Source: Planctomycetaceae bacterium (GTDB lineage: Bacteria > Planctomycetota > Planctomycetia > Planctomycetales > Planctomycetaceae). Taken from it: a stretch of 14,323 nt of DNA. Every line of letters starts with the position of its first letter. The stretch's first letter is position 1. The stretch spans positions 1-14,323 of the forward strand of contig JAGQQQ010000007.1 of the NCBI GenBank assembly GCA_020426125.1. The letters run 5' to 3'. Positions 6,750 through 13,875 of the stretch are shown one piece after another. Position numbers and translations under genes: made by a program. Below the pieces are notes generated by a model. The model was given only the letters and a program-made list of their open reading frames with translations, did not search any database and was not told the DNA's origin.

Positions 6750-8183
6750 CTACTTTCGATACGTTTGGACGACGTAGCCCCCGAGAATAAGAAGAACCGT
6801 TAAAATCGATCCCACCGTTAGTGTCCCCCAAGGGAATCGCGAGGGCGCCTTTCCGGAGTTGATCTCATCAATCGCCGCCGTTGCTGCCGCGCGGACATCC
6901 GCTGACGGGTCTTCCTTCTGCAGACGAATTAGTGTCGGAATCGCTTTCTTGGCAATTCGGCCTCCCCGCGCCAAACTCGACGTTGCTGTTCTGCGGACAA
7001 TCTCGATTGGATCGTCCAACCCCCTGATCAGAGCGTCGATGCTCTCTGGGCTGGTGTCCGCAACCTCACCCAAAGAATGATAGGCCGCGATGCGAACACG
7101 TTCGTCGGTGTCCTTGGTCGCGGCAATTCCCATCTCCTGCCATTGATGCAGATGGCGGATGTGCTGATGCTGGACAAAATTGAAGAACAGCGAGCCGGCA
7201 AGAACGGCACCCAGCAAGAACAGCACCCAAACGGGTAGGGCTTTTTCCATCTCCGGGAGTCGTGCCCCCAATTCGACCGTCTTGAGTGTTGGAGGTGGAT
7301 CCTCATTCTTGCCTTGGAGCGGGCTGGGGCGGGACTTGATGGTCACCGTCTGGCTGACAATTCGCAGGTCACGTGCCACGGCCGTCGCCGACACGGGACG
7401 GTCACTGGGGTTTTTCTCCAGCAATCTCAGAATCAACTGCTCCAACGAGACAGGGCAGTCCAGGGCGATCGCCGTCGGACGGGGAGCCTTTTCGTGGCAG
7501 TGCAAATGCAAGGTCTGGGCCGGAGTGTCCCCGACAAACGGAGGTTTTCCCGTGATCAGTTCATAAAAGACGCAGCCCAGTGCGTAGAGGTCCGTTTGGG
7601 GGGTCACCTCTTTTCCCCGGATCTGTTCCGGCGCCATATACAAAAAGGTTCCGGCCGTCTTCCCAGCGGCTGTGATCTTGCGCGACGCTTCGACGCTGGC
7701 CAAGCCAAAGTCGCTCAGTTTGACCCTGCCGTCGGGAGTGATCAGGAAATTGCTGGGTTTGATGTCGCGGTGGACGACATTCGCCGAGTGGGACGCTTCC
7801 AACGCGGCGCAAATCTGTAAGCCATATTCGATGACTTCCTCCCAGGGAAGTCGGCCTCTTTCCTGCAATCGGTCTTCCAGAGTTCCCCCCTCGACCAACT
7901 CCATGGCATAGAAGCGGCGTTTATCCTTGCTGGTTCCACCGAAACAGCGAACGATGTTGGGGTGCTTGAGTGACTTGAGTACCTCCAATTCCCGATCGAA
8001 GCGAGCCAGCGCGGTCTTGTCCGTTACGTCACCCGGAAGCATCTTGAGCGCGACGATGCGGTCGTTGACGACATATCGAGCCCGATAAACGACTCCCATG
8101 CCCCCTTCGCCAATTTGCTCCAGAATCTCAAATGGCCAGATCCATTTGGAGTCAGAGTTTCGAGTTGTCTCCTCCGAAGGCAT
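6750..8183 (-). CDS. Membrane-anchored Ser/Thr protein kinase with HEAT repeats
   Basis: This 477-residue Hanks-type kinase is complete. The kinase domain spans about residues 16-280: Gly-rich loop GEGGMGVVY (25-33), ATP-binding Lys47, catalytic HRDIKPSN with Asp140 and Asn145, metal-binding DFG at 158-160, and APEQ at 184-187. All catalytic residues are present. After a Pro-rich linker comes a first membrane span at about 317-336. Next are two or three HEAT/PBS-lyase-type helical repeats at about 355-445, with DERVRIAAYHSLGEVAD and later SADVRAAATAAID. A second membrane span lies at about 452-471, and the protein ends in a short basic tail. With the kinase in the cytoplasm, the HEAT segment would sit on the other side of the membrane as a loop and may sense or bind a partner. 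The partner and substrates are unknown. The ATG at 8183 has only a weak Shine-Dalgarno. The HTH gene lies 232 bases downstream. Confidence 0.9.
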   Translation of the reverse strand: MPSEETTRNSDSKWIWPFEILEQIGEGGMGVVYRARYVVNDRIVALKMLPGDVTDKTALARFDRELEVLKSLKHPNIVRCFGGTSKDKRRFYAMELVEGGTLEDRLQERGRLPWEEVIEYGLQICAALEASHSANVVHRDIKPSNFLITPDGRVKLSDFGLASVEASRKITAAGKTAGTFLYMAPEQIRGKEVTPQTDLYALGCVFYELITGKPPFVGDTPAQTLHLHCHEKAPRPTAIALDCPVSLEQLILRLLEKNPSDRPVSATAVARDLRIVSQTVTIKSRPSPLQGKNEDPPPTLKTVELGARLPEMEKALPVWVLFLLGAVLAGSLFFNFVQHQHIRHLHQWQEMGIAATKDTDERVRIAAYHSLGEVADTSPESIDALIRGLDDPIEIVRRTATSSLARGGRIAKKAIPTLIRLQKEDPSADVRAAATAAIDEINSGKAPSRFPWGTLTVGSILTVLLILGGYVVQTYRK

Positions 8184-8308
8184 ACCGGCCGATTCCGACG
8201 GACATTGGAGTCAGTATTGGGGGATGATGCTCTCTCGACGGAAAACATCGCGGCGGATGCCCGCCAATGGAAACCTCAGTCCGACGGGACGGGTCTCGCC
8301 ACCTCAAG

Positions 8309-8336
8309 AGTATGATTTGGAATTCCGCAAAATCAA
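8309..8336 (-). promoter_or_regulatory. Possible promoter for the kinase gene
   Basis: On the minus strand TTGATT (8336-8331) and CATACT (8314-8309) are 16 bases apart, each matching the sigma70 consensus at four of six positions. The pair lies about 126 bases upstream of the kinase ATG and just past the hairpin at 8342-8375, an arrangement that would suit a terminator followed by a new promoter. Confidence 0.3.
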
Positions 8337-8341
8337 AGTTC

Positions 8342-8375
8342 AGATCCCGATCCCCATGGGAATTTCACGGGATCT
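8342..8375 (-). terminator. Inverted repeat between DUF1501 and kinase genes, possible terminator
   Basis: The arms AGATCCCG (8342-8349) and CGGGATCT (8368-8375) are perfect 8-base complements around an 18-base loop. The loop itself contains the palindrome CCCATGGG. The element lies 57 bases past the DUF1501 stop in the direction of transcription. A run of T is only hinted at afterwards (CTTTGATTTTG), so intrinsic termination is uncertain. It could instead be an operator for the kinase promoter. Confidence 0.35.
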
Positions 8376-8432
8376 CGAACGGACAATGCGGGCTCATTTG
8401 AAAAAATGTCGAGATCTTCAACAGGAATCCAT

Positions 8433-9758
8433 TCAGGCCAGATTGGGAACCAGTCGAGTGAGAGGAGATCCCTCGCTCAGCCGGATTGGGCGACCAATCG
8501 GGGTGAAAATCTCTTCGGTCGGATCGACCCCCATTTGCGTTAAGATCGTTGCATACAAATCGGGGACGGAGACGGGATCTTTCGGTGGCGAACTCTCCGT
8601 GACCCGTTTTTCCTTCTCCTCAAATGCTCGGTCCGGGCTGGTCTCTCCGATCACCAGACCGCTTCGAAGCCCGCCTCCGCCGACGACGCACGAAAATCCC
8701 ACAGGCCAGTGATCGCGACCGTCGAGCGGATTCAGCCATGGCGTCCGCCCAAACTCCCCGATGCACAAAACAATTGTGGAATCGAGCAGGTCGCGCTCCA
8801 CGAGATCCTCAATCAGGGCCGAAAAAGCCGGGTCCAGAATCTCTGCTTGAGAGCGATGCCCCTCCAGATTATTGGCGTGCGTGTCGAAGCCTTGTAGCGT
8901 GACCTGGATTGCCCGGACTCCCTGTTCGACAAGTCTCCGGGCGACGAGACACCCGCGTCCAAATCGGGAGTCGCCATATTTCTTTTTTGTTTCTTCGGTC
9001 TCGCTGTCGATCTCGAACGCTTTGAGCTGGTCGGACGACATCATTGTCAATGCCCGCTGAATCATCTGCTCATGCATCGTCTCACGGACTTGCCCGGGAC
9101 GCCCTTGTCGGAACTGCCGGGAGAGCACTTCCAGGCCTTCCAACCGTCGGGACTGACGTTCGTCGTCCACGCGAGGACGCATGTTGTGAATATTGTTTCC
9201 CGGATCATAGATGCGAAAAGCGTCATGCTCCGCGCCCAGATACCCCCCGCGAGGAACGACGAATCCATCTCCACTTGCGAGGGCAACATGCTGCGGGATC
9301 TCCAATTCGTCATTGTTGAGCCACTTGGAAATGACTGCGGTCATGGCGGGATGGACGACCGTGGGATCGGGGCGATAGCCCGTCTGGACATAGTAGGTTC
9401 CCCGTTCGTGGTCCCCTTCTTTGGAGACCATGGAACGGATCACCGACAGATGGTGGATCTGTTCGGCGGTTCGTGGAAACAGTTCTGCGATCTCCAATCC
9501 GGGCAGTCGTGTCGGGATCGCCCGGACTCCACTGGCCACGGACGATTGGGGATGTGGATCCCAAGTCTCCAACTGGCTCGGTCCGCCCCCCATCCACAAG
9601 GTGATGAGCGACTTCGGCCGCTCCGCTCCACGTTTCTCAACCGCTTTCCCTTCCAGCGAAGGCAACAGAAACGTCAGCCCGGTCCCGACGACGACCTTCA
9701 ACACATCGCGCCGAGTCAAGGAATGCATCAATGTCTGAAACGAGGGATTGTGAATCAT
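8433..9758 (-). CDS. DUF1501 family protein, Tat-exported
   Basis: This 441-residue protein opens with a twin-arginine signal: LTRRDVLK with Arg16-Arg17, then the hydrophobic stretch VVVGTGLTFLL. It should therefore be exported folded. The rest is DUF1501, a family with a sulfatase/alkaline-phosphatase-like fold that is abundant in planctomycetes. Typical segments are LWMGGGPSQLETWDP (55-69), the GFDTHANN segment, and GEFGRTPW followed by GRDHWP near the C-terminus. Most DUF1501 proteins have no assigned reaction, and none is assigned here. The formylglycine motif of true sulfatases is absent. The gene is transcribed right after the DUF1549/DUF1553 gene, with a 169-base gap, which is the usual planctomycete pairing and suggests a joint function. 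An in-frame ATG at 9728 would still keep the Tat motif; neither start has a clear Shine-Dalgarno, so the longer one is given. Confidence 0.9.
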   Translation of the reverse strand: MIHNPSFQTLMHSLTRRDVLKVVVGTGLTFLLPSLEGKAVEKRGAERPKSLITLWMGGGPSQLETWDPHPQSSVASGVRAIPTRLPGLEIAELFPRTAEQIHHLSVIRSMVSKEGDHERGTYYVQTGYRPDPTVVHPAMTAVISKWLNNDELEIPQHVALASGDGFVVPRGGYLGAEHDAFRIYDPGNNIHNMRPRVDDERQSRRLEGLEVLSRQFRQGRPGQVRETMHEQMIQRALTMMSSDQLKAFEIDSETEETKKKYGDSRFGRGCLVARRLVEQGVRAIQVTLQGFDTHANNLEGHRSQAEILDPAFSALIEDLVERDLLDSTIVLCIGEFGRTPWLNPLDGRDHWPVGFSCVVGGGGLRSGLVIGETSPDRAFEEKEKRVTESSPPKDPVSVPDLYATILTQMGVDPTEEIFTPIGRPIRLSEGSPLTRLVPNLA

Positions 9759-9803
9759 GGCGACATCTCGATGGCTGGCGAGGAATGAAATTGCGAGGGA
9801 GCA

Positions 9804-9837
9804 GGAATTAGGAACTGGGAATTAGGAACTGGGAATT
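9804..9837. repeat. Short tandem repeat, 14-bp unit (two related heptamers)
   Basis: The unit GGAATTAGGAACTG occurs twice in perfect tandem (9804-9817 and 9818-9831) and begins a third time with GGAATT. Each unit is itself two related heptamers, GGAATTA and GGAACTG, so the tract can be read as nearly five heptamers. It lies in the 169-base gap between the DUF1549/DUF1553 stop and the DUF1501 start, outside any coding sequence. It could vary in copy number by slippage. No function is evident. Confidence 0.8.
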
Positions 9838-9927
9838 CGGATGTCCGCAAGCGAAACGCTGTTGGTCTTCGGACGGGGGACTAACTTCCTATCCAATACC
9901 AATATCAACTGCCCACTTCTCCCTTGT

Positions 9928-11553
9928 TCAATGATTCCAACTAAACTCGGGCGAATTAAACAATGTCCAGAACAGATCTTCGATGCCCTTTGCCCGTTGT
10001 TCGGTGTCGATCCATTCGCGGAAAAACGCCACTTCCTCTTCCTGGGGACGACGCGTCAATGTCATCAGATAGGCCGTTTCAATCACTTTCTCTGGAGTGG
10101 ACGCGGAGAGATTGATCCGGCCGGGGGCTCCGAACGGATTGGCTTCCGTCAATTCTCCCGCAAACTTCCCGTTCATCCTGAGCAAGGCCTGAGGAATCGT
10201 GCCGGAGCGTTCCTGGAGCTCGTCCACTCCCGGATCCCCAAACTCGTCCACGAAGTCCCGTTCACGAAAGAATCTCAACGTTCGGGTAATGAGATGCGAG
10301 TTCTGATCGATCGTGTGCACGTTGTTGGCTTGGAGCATCGCTCCGATCACCTGCTCCGGTCGCAACCGGATCAACGGGAACACCGCCCAGCGATCCCGTG
10401 CCAGTTCTAACTGTTGAGCCGATTCGTCGGCTCCGTCATCCAGCGGATTTGCCGAACTCAGCCTGTACACGTCCGAGGCAGCGATGACTTGAATGAGGCG
10501 GCGGAGGTCGCAGCCGTGTGCGCGAAAGTCTCGACCGAGAATGTCCAGGAGATCATCTGTTTCGGGATCTGGATCCGGGAGATCATCGACCGGACGGTGC
10601 ATCACATACGGCGTTCCAAACAGCAGTCCCCAAACGCGATTGGCGATGGCCCGTTCAAACCGCTGGTTGTCAGTGTGGGTGATCCAGTTGGCGAGTCGCT
10701 CACGACTCGCTTTCGTCTCCCCTTGCCATTCCGGAGAAAACGGGACTTCCGGAGAGACTTCCCGTTCTTCCAGAGTGAGCCGGTCTTCAACGGTGAACGT
10801 TTCCTTGGGGTTGTCAAACACCCCAGCGAGAGGGTTGATGGAAATCTTCCCAAAGTGCGCCGCCAGCCCTTCGAACTCACTTTGCTTCCAATGGTCAAAC
10901 GGATGGTCATGGCACTGGGCACAATCGATCCGCTGCCCCAGAAACGCGCGAACACTGCGAGCGGCCAGTTTGTTCGGATCGAACTCCCCGTCCGCATATC
11001 CGCTGGTGAGAAAGTTGACCTCTCCTTCGCCAGTCCAGACCCCTTCCCCCGTGATCATCTGCCGCACAATCTCGTCGTAGGGCGTGTGACTTTTGAGTTC
11101 CTCACTCAGCCAATGAAGGAACCGATCTCGGCGAAACAGGAGGAATTGTCCTTGCTCGACGCCGACGAAACTCCGAGCAAGTCGCTCCGCGAAGTAGTCG
11201 AAGAAACGGGGATCTTCGAGCATACCCGCCGTCCAGTGAAGGAGACGGTCGGCACGGGTGTCCTGCTCAAACAGACGGATCTCCTCCAGCGAGGGGATCG
11301 TTCCATGCAGCGCCAGCGACAATCGTCGCAGCACCGTCAATTCGTCTGTGGACTTGCTGGGAATGAGCCCGACGTCTTCCCAACGACGCCGCAAATGGCC
11401 ATCCACCTCCGCGACCGCGGCCTGCAAGTCGTCGTTCACCTGTTCTGGGGCGACCATTTCCAGCACACGGACCGGGGCCTTCGTCGCTGCCGAGGTGATG
11501 AATACAACCCCCAGTACGACGGCAATCGGTCCGAGATAGGCCAGTTTCTTCAT
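9928..11553 (-). CDS. DUF1549 and DUF1553 domain protein, exported
   Basis: Read from the ATG at 11553 this encodes 541 residues. The N-terminus (a KK pair, then YLGPIAVVLGVVFITSAAT) is a signal peptide or anchor, so the protein acts outside the cytoplasm. The DUF1549 domain covers about 45-255 and includes LRRLSLALHGTIPS and the invariant CAQCHDHPFD at 211-220. The DUF1553 domain covers about 285-535, starting at LANWITHTDNQRF and including ANRVWGLLFG and PVDDLPD. The CxxCH segment resembles a c-type heme site, but it is a constant feature of DUF1549 and heme binding is not shown. Many relatives also carry an N-terminal planctomycete cytochrome domain; this one does not. The DUF1501 gene follows. 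A GTG at 11568 in the same frame is an alternative start. The role of the DUF1549/DUF1501 pair is unknown. Confidence 0.9.
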   Translation of the reverse strand: MKKLAYLGPIAVVLGVVFITSAATKAPVRVLEMVAPEQVNDDLQAAVAEVDGHLRRRWEDVGLIPSKSTDELTVLRRLSLALHGTIPSLEEIRLFEQDTRADRLLHWTAGMLEDPRFFDYFAERLARSFVGVEQGQFLLFRRDRFLHWLSEELKSHTPYDEIVRQMITGEGVWTGEGEVNFLTSGYADGEFDPNKLAARSVRAFLGQRIDCAQCHDHPFDHWKQSEFEGLAAHFGKISINPLAGVFDNPKETFTVEDRLTLEEREVSPEVPFSPEWQGETKASRERLANWITHTDNQRFERAIANRVWGLLFGTPYVMHRPVDDLPDPDPETDDLLDILGRDFRAHGCDLRRLIQVIAASDVYRLSSANPLDDGADESAQQLELARDRWAVFPLIRLRPEQVIGAMLQANNVHTIDQNSHLITRTLRFFRERDFVDEFGDPGVDELQERSGTIPQALLRMNGKFAGELTEANPFGAPGRINLSASTPEKVIETAYLMTLTRRPQEEEVAFFREWIDTEQRAKGIEDLFWTLFNSPEFSWNH

Positions 11554-11745
11554 GATTTCGACAGTCACATTCGAAAACGAGGCACGGAAATCGCGGAACC
11601 CTCAGTTCGTCGGCATGTTGCGATCACGGCGAATGATCGACAAGCAAGGAAGTCGAGGACTCCATCGTCGGAAAATTGGGACATGATATCCCTGACCCCC
11701 GGCCCCTGTTCCCTCGCGGCCTCATTCGGATCTCCAATTTGTCAT

Positions 11746-11761
11746 GCGGCCACATGGCCGC
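11746..11761. promoter_or_regulatory. GC-rich hairpin at the presumed 5' end of the DUF1549 transcript
   Basis: GCGGCC and GGCCGC are perfect 6-base arms around a 4-base loop (ACAT). If transcription starts about 7 bases after the TATAAT box at 11775-11770, this stem would form at the very 5' end of the minus-strand mRNA, a place where stems can protect against decay. No T tract follows on either strand and no gene ends here, so a terminator is unlikely. Confidence 0.4.
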
Positions 11762-11769
11762 GTCACGAG

Positions 11770-11801
11770 ATTATACCGCCGGTTTGGGGGTTCCGTTTCA
11801 A
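11770..11801 (-). promoter_or_regulatory. Promoter candidate for the DUF1549-DUF1501 genes
   Basis: The minus strand carries a perfect TATAAT (11775-11770). TTGAAA (11801-11796) lies upstream with a 20-base spacer, longer than the usual 17. The -35 candidate is part of the inverted repeat at 11790-11822. GGAAC inside the same arm also resembles the -35 core of ECF sigma factors, so the sigma class is open. The leader to the ATG at 11553 would be about 210 bases. Confidence 0.4.
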
Positions 11802-11822
11802 GGGGATTTTTTGAAACGGAAC
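11790..11822. repeat. Perfect 12-bp inverted repeat (operator or hairpin)
   Basis: GTTCCGTTTCAA (11790-11801) and TTGAAACGGAAC (11811-11822) are exact reverse complements separated by 9 bases. The same 12-mer therefore points outward in both directions. It lies 62 bases upstream of the membrane-protein start and overlaps the -35 candidate of the opposite gene. It lacks a flanking T run, so it is more likely an operator, a pair of divergent promoter elements or an mRNA leader stem than a terminator. Confidence 0.75.
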
Positions 11823-11884
11823 ATTCTCGCTTGAGGTAGGCTTTCCAGACGGACTGACTTTTTGACTTGAAGAAGCCCTAAACG

Positions 11885-13180
11885 ATGGCTCATGCGAGCA
11901 CCACTCCTGATGATCCCCAACTCCTGGACGTCGCGTCCGAGCGTGAGAAGGAGATCCTTTCAGGTGCGGAGGTTGATGGAGACCACACCGAGGTGTCACG
12001 AGACTCCTGTGAGGATGCTCGCGAATTGCTGGCCAACCCATCGGAGGGGCTCCTCTCATGGGAGCCATTTCCGGTTCCCTGGCGGCATCCGCTCAAAGCG
12101 ATGGCGTGGATCATCCGGCTTGTTTGGGGATTGGCGAGTCTCGTCTTTTTTCTGGCGGTGACGGCTGCAATCCCGATTGTCAATTTTCTCGCGCTGGGGT
12201 ATCTGCTCGAAGTGCAAGGCCGGGTCGCCCGGACAGGACGGTTTCGAGACGCATTCCCGCTCTTAAATGATGCTCCCCGATTCGGATCAATCGCATTGGG
12301 GATTTGGGTTTGCCTGATGCCCCTTCGACTGATCTCCAGCATGGCCGCAGACGCCCAACTGATCGATCCGACCGCGGCACCAGCGATCCGTTTCCAGGTG
12401 GCCCAGTCCATTCTCTGGGGACTGACGACGGCTCACATCATCCTGGCACTCGCGCGCGGCGGGTCGCTGGCCTGTTTTGTCCGCCCGATTAAGAACGTCC
12501 GCTGGCTTTGGTCACGTTTGCGAGAAGGCAATTACCTCGAAACCGCGAGTGACCATGTGGCGAAATTCGTGCGAGGACTCAGGCTGCGACACCACTTCTG
12601 GTTGGGGCTTCGCGGATTCTTGGTGGCGTTCGCATGGCTGTTGATCCCAACTGCCATCTACTCCGCGACGAACCGTCCGGAAGGAGCCAGCATTGTCGCA
12701 GTCTTGGTCGGAGGAACGCTCCTCACGCTGGCCCTCAGTTGGGTGGCGTTTTTGCAAGCCCATTTCGCGGCGGAAAACCGACTGTCCGCCGGGTTCGAAT
12801 TGAGAAAGGTCCGCACACTTTGGGGGCATGCTCCGCTTTCTTGGGCGTTGGCGATGATCGTGCTCTATGCGTTATCGCTGCCGTTTTACATTTTCAAAGC
12901 CTTCAGTCCGCCCCAGGACGCGATGTGGCCGTTCTTGATCATCTTCGTGATCAGCATCTATCCCACGCGAATCATCACCGGCTGGGCTTATCGGCAGGCG
13001 GTCGTTCGATTCGAACAGGGACGGCGTGCCCATTGGTCCCTCCGCTGGCTCTGTGGAGGAGTGCTGATGCCATTGCTCGCGTTCTATGTCTTCATTCTCT
13101 TCTTTACCCAATTCCTGGGCGCCGAAGGCAAACGGACTCTCTTCCAACACCACGCTTTGCTCTTGCCGAGTCCGTTTTGA
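11885..13180 (+). CDS. Polytopic membrane protein of unknown function
   Basis: This 431-residue protein starts with a polar, acidic cytoplasmic-type region of about 65 residues. It then has about eight hydrophobic segments, near 73-108, 134-152, 172-192, 240-260, 268-290, 317-338, 346-365 and 388-410. Basic loops such as RPIKNVRWLWSRLR lie between them, and the tail ends FQHHALLLPSPF. The segment IPIVNFLALGYLLEVQGRVA at 97-116 recalls DUF4013-like membrane proteins, but I would not rely on that. No transporter or enzyme motif is visible. Similar unannotated membrane proteins with a comparable C-terminal ending are familiar from planctomycetes. The ATG at 11885 has no strong Shine-Dalgarno. 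The gene is divergent from the DUF1549 gene and convergent with the first Uma2 gene, whose stop is 44 bases away with no terminator seen. Confidence 0.8.
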   Translation: MAHASTTPDDPQLLDVASEREKEILSGAEVDGDHTEVSRDSCEDARELLANPSEGLLSWEPFPVPWRHPLKAMAWIIRLVWGLASLVFFLAVTAAIPIVNFLALGYLLEVQGRVARTGRFRDAFPLLNDAPRFGSIALGIWVCLMPLRLISSMAADAQLIDPTAAPAIRFQVAQSILWGLTTAHIILALARGGSLACFVRPIKNVRWLWSRLREGNYLETASDHVAKFVRGLRLRHHFWLGLRGFLVAFAWLLIPTAIYSATNRPEGASIVAVLVGGTLLTLALSWVAFLQAHFAAENRLSAGFELRKVRTLWGHAPLSWALAMIVLYALSLPFYIFKAFSPPQDAMWPFLIIFVISIYPTRIITGWAYRQAVVRFEQGRRAHWSLRWLCGGVLMPLLAFYVFILFFTQFLGAEGKRTLFQHHALLLPSPF

Positions 13181-13224
13181 TTGACTGGAAAAACGGCACT
13201 GAAAGCGGATAGAGCAAGACTGGT

Positions 13225-13875
13225 CTACGGCGATTTCTGAGAAGGCGGGCCGTCACTCAAAAACTCAGAGACGCTGAATTCGAATTCTTCATCAATAACG
13301 CGCAGGCTTACGGCTCCCCCCGATGTCACAATGAGGTTGTCCGAATACCCCGCATCTACGGCATCCGGTTTCCGGTAGACCTCCACCTGATTTTCCCGGA
13401 GATTCACAATCCAGTATTCGGCAATCCCGGCACGAGCGTAGACCTGAAGTTTTGTTGTGCGATCGTATTTCAGTGAACTGTCAGCGACTTCGACGCAGAG
13501 AGCGACGTCGGGACCTACGGGGTGGTGGTCCTCAAAGTGATCTTCAGCACGAAAAACGACGCACACATCTGGCTCTGGTTCGCTTTCTAAGAGCGTGATG
13601 GGTTGTTGAGTCATCACGAATCCGCCGCAGTTTCGGAGCCGCTCGCCGAGAATTCGCGAGATTTTGCGAATTGTGGAAGCATGTCTCGGTCCGACGGTCA
13701 TGATGCTTCCTGCCCGATCTCGACGATCCTTCCAGACCAGTTGCCCTTCAATGAGTTCGATCGGTGCCCCTTCGGGAAGAACCGCCTCTCGGATCAGCAG
13801 GTGGTACTGCTCAACGCTGAGTTCCGGAATATAGGCAGGGATCCCATCGTTTTCAATCACCGGTGGCGTTAGCAT
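13225..13875 (-). CDS. Uma2 family (DUF820) putative endonuclease, copy 1
   Basis: This 216-residue protein has the full Uma2 (DUF820) layout of a PD-(D/E)XK nuclease-like fold. ELIEGQLV lies at 40-47, with Glu40 or Glu43 as the first acidic residue. SEPEPDVCVV at 98-107 contains the active-site Asp103. ALCVEVADSS at 125-134 contains Glu129, followed by KYDRTTKLQVYARAGIAEYW with Lys142. All expected residues are present. The family is common in cyanobacteria and planctomycetes in many copies; nuclease activity is predicted from the fold, and the biological role is unknown. The ATG at 13875 overlaps the stop of the second Uma2 gene by 7 bases (ATG at 13875-13873, TAA at 13871-13869), so translation is probably coupled. 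It shares high nucleotide identity with that gene at a constant offset of 620 bases, pointing to tandem duplication. Confidence 0.88.
   Translation of the reverse strand: MLTPPVIENDGIPAYIPELSVEQYHLLIREAVLPEGAPIELIEGQLVWKDRRDRAGSIMTVGPRHASTIRKISRILGERLRNCGGFVMTQQPITLLESEPEPDVCVVFRAEDHFEDHHPVGPDVALCVEVADSSLKYDRTTKLQVYARAGIAEYWIVNLRENQVEVYRKPDAVDAGYSDNLIVTSGGAVSLRVIDEEFEFSVSEFLSDGPPSQKSP

Larger units (their letters stand above)
11554..11884. other. Divergent regulatory region between DUF1549 and membrane protein genes
   Basis: These 331 bases contain no gene I can support. They hold two perfect hairpins (11746-11761 and 11790-11822) and a minus-strand TATAAT box (11775-11770), each listed separately. 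The part nearer the DUF1549 gene, 11554-11745, would be a long leader of that gene if the TATAAT box is used; I see no other structure in it. Confidence 0.6.

Noticed and set aside
10414..11814. A 466-codon open frame on the plus strand, opposite the DUF1549/DUF1553 gene
   Set aside because: The minus-strand frame has clear DUF1549 and DUF1553 motifs throughout. The plus-strand translation is rich in R, G and P, has no recognisable domain, and runs into the intergenic hairpins. It is a by-product of codon bias in GC-rich DNA.
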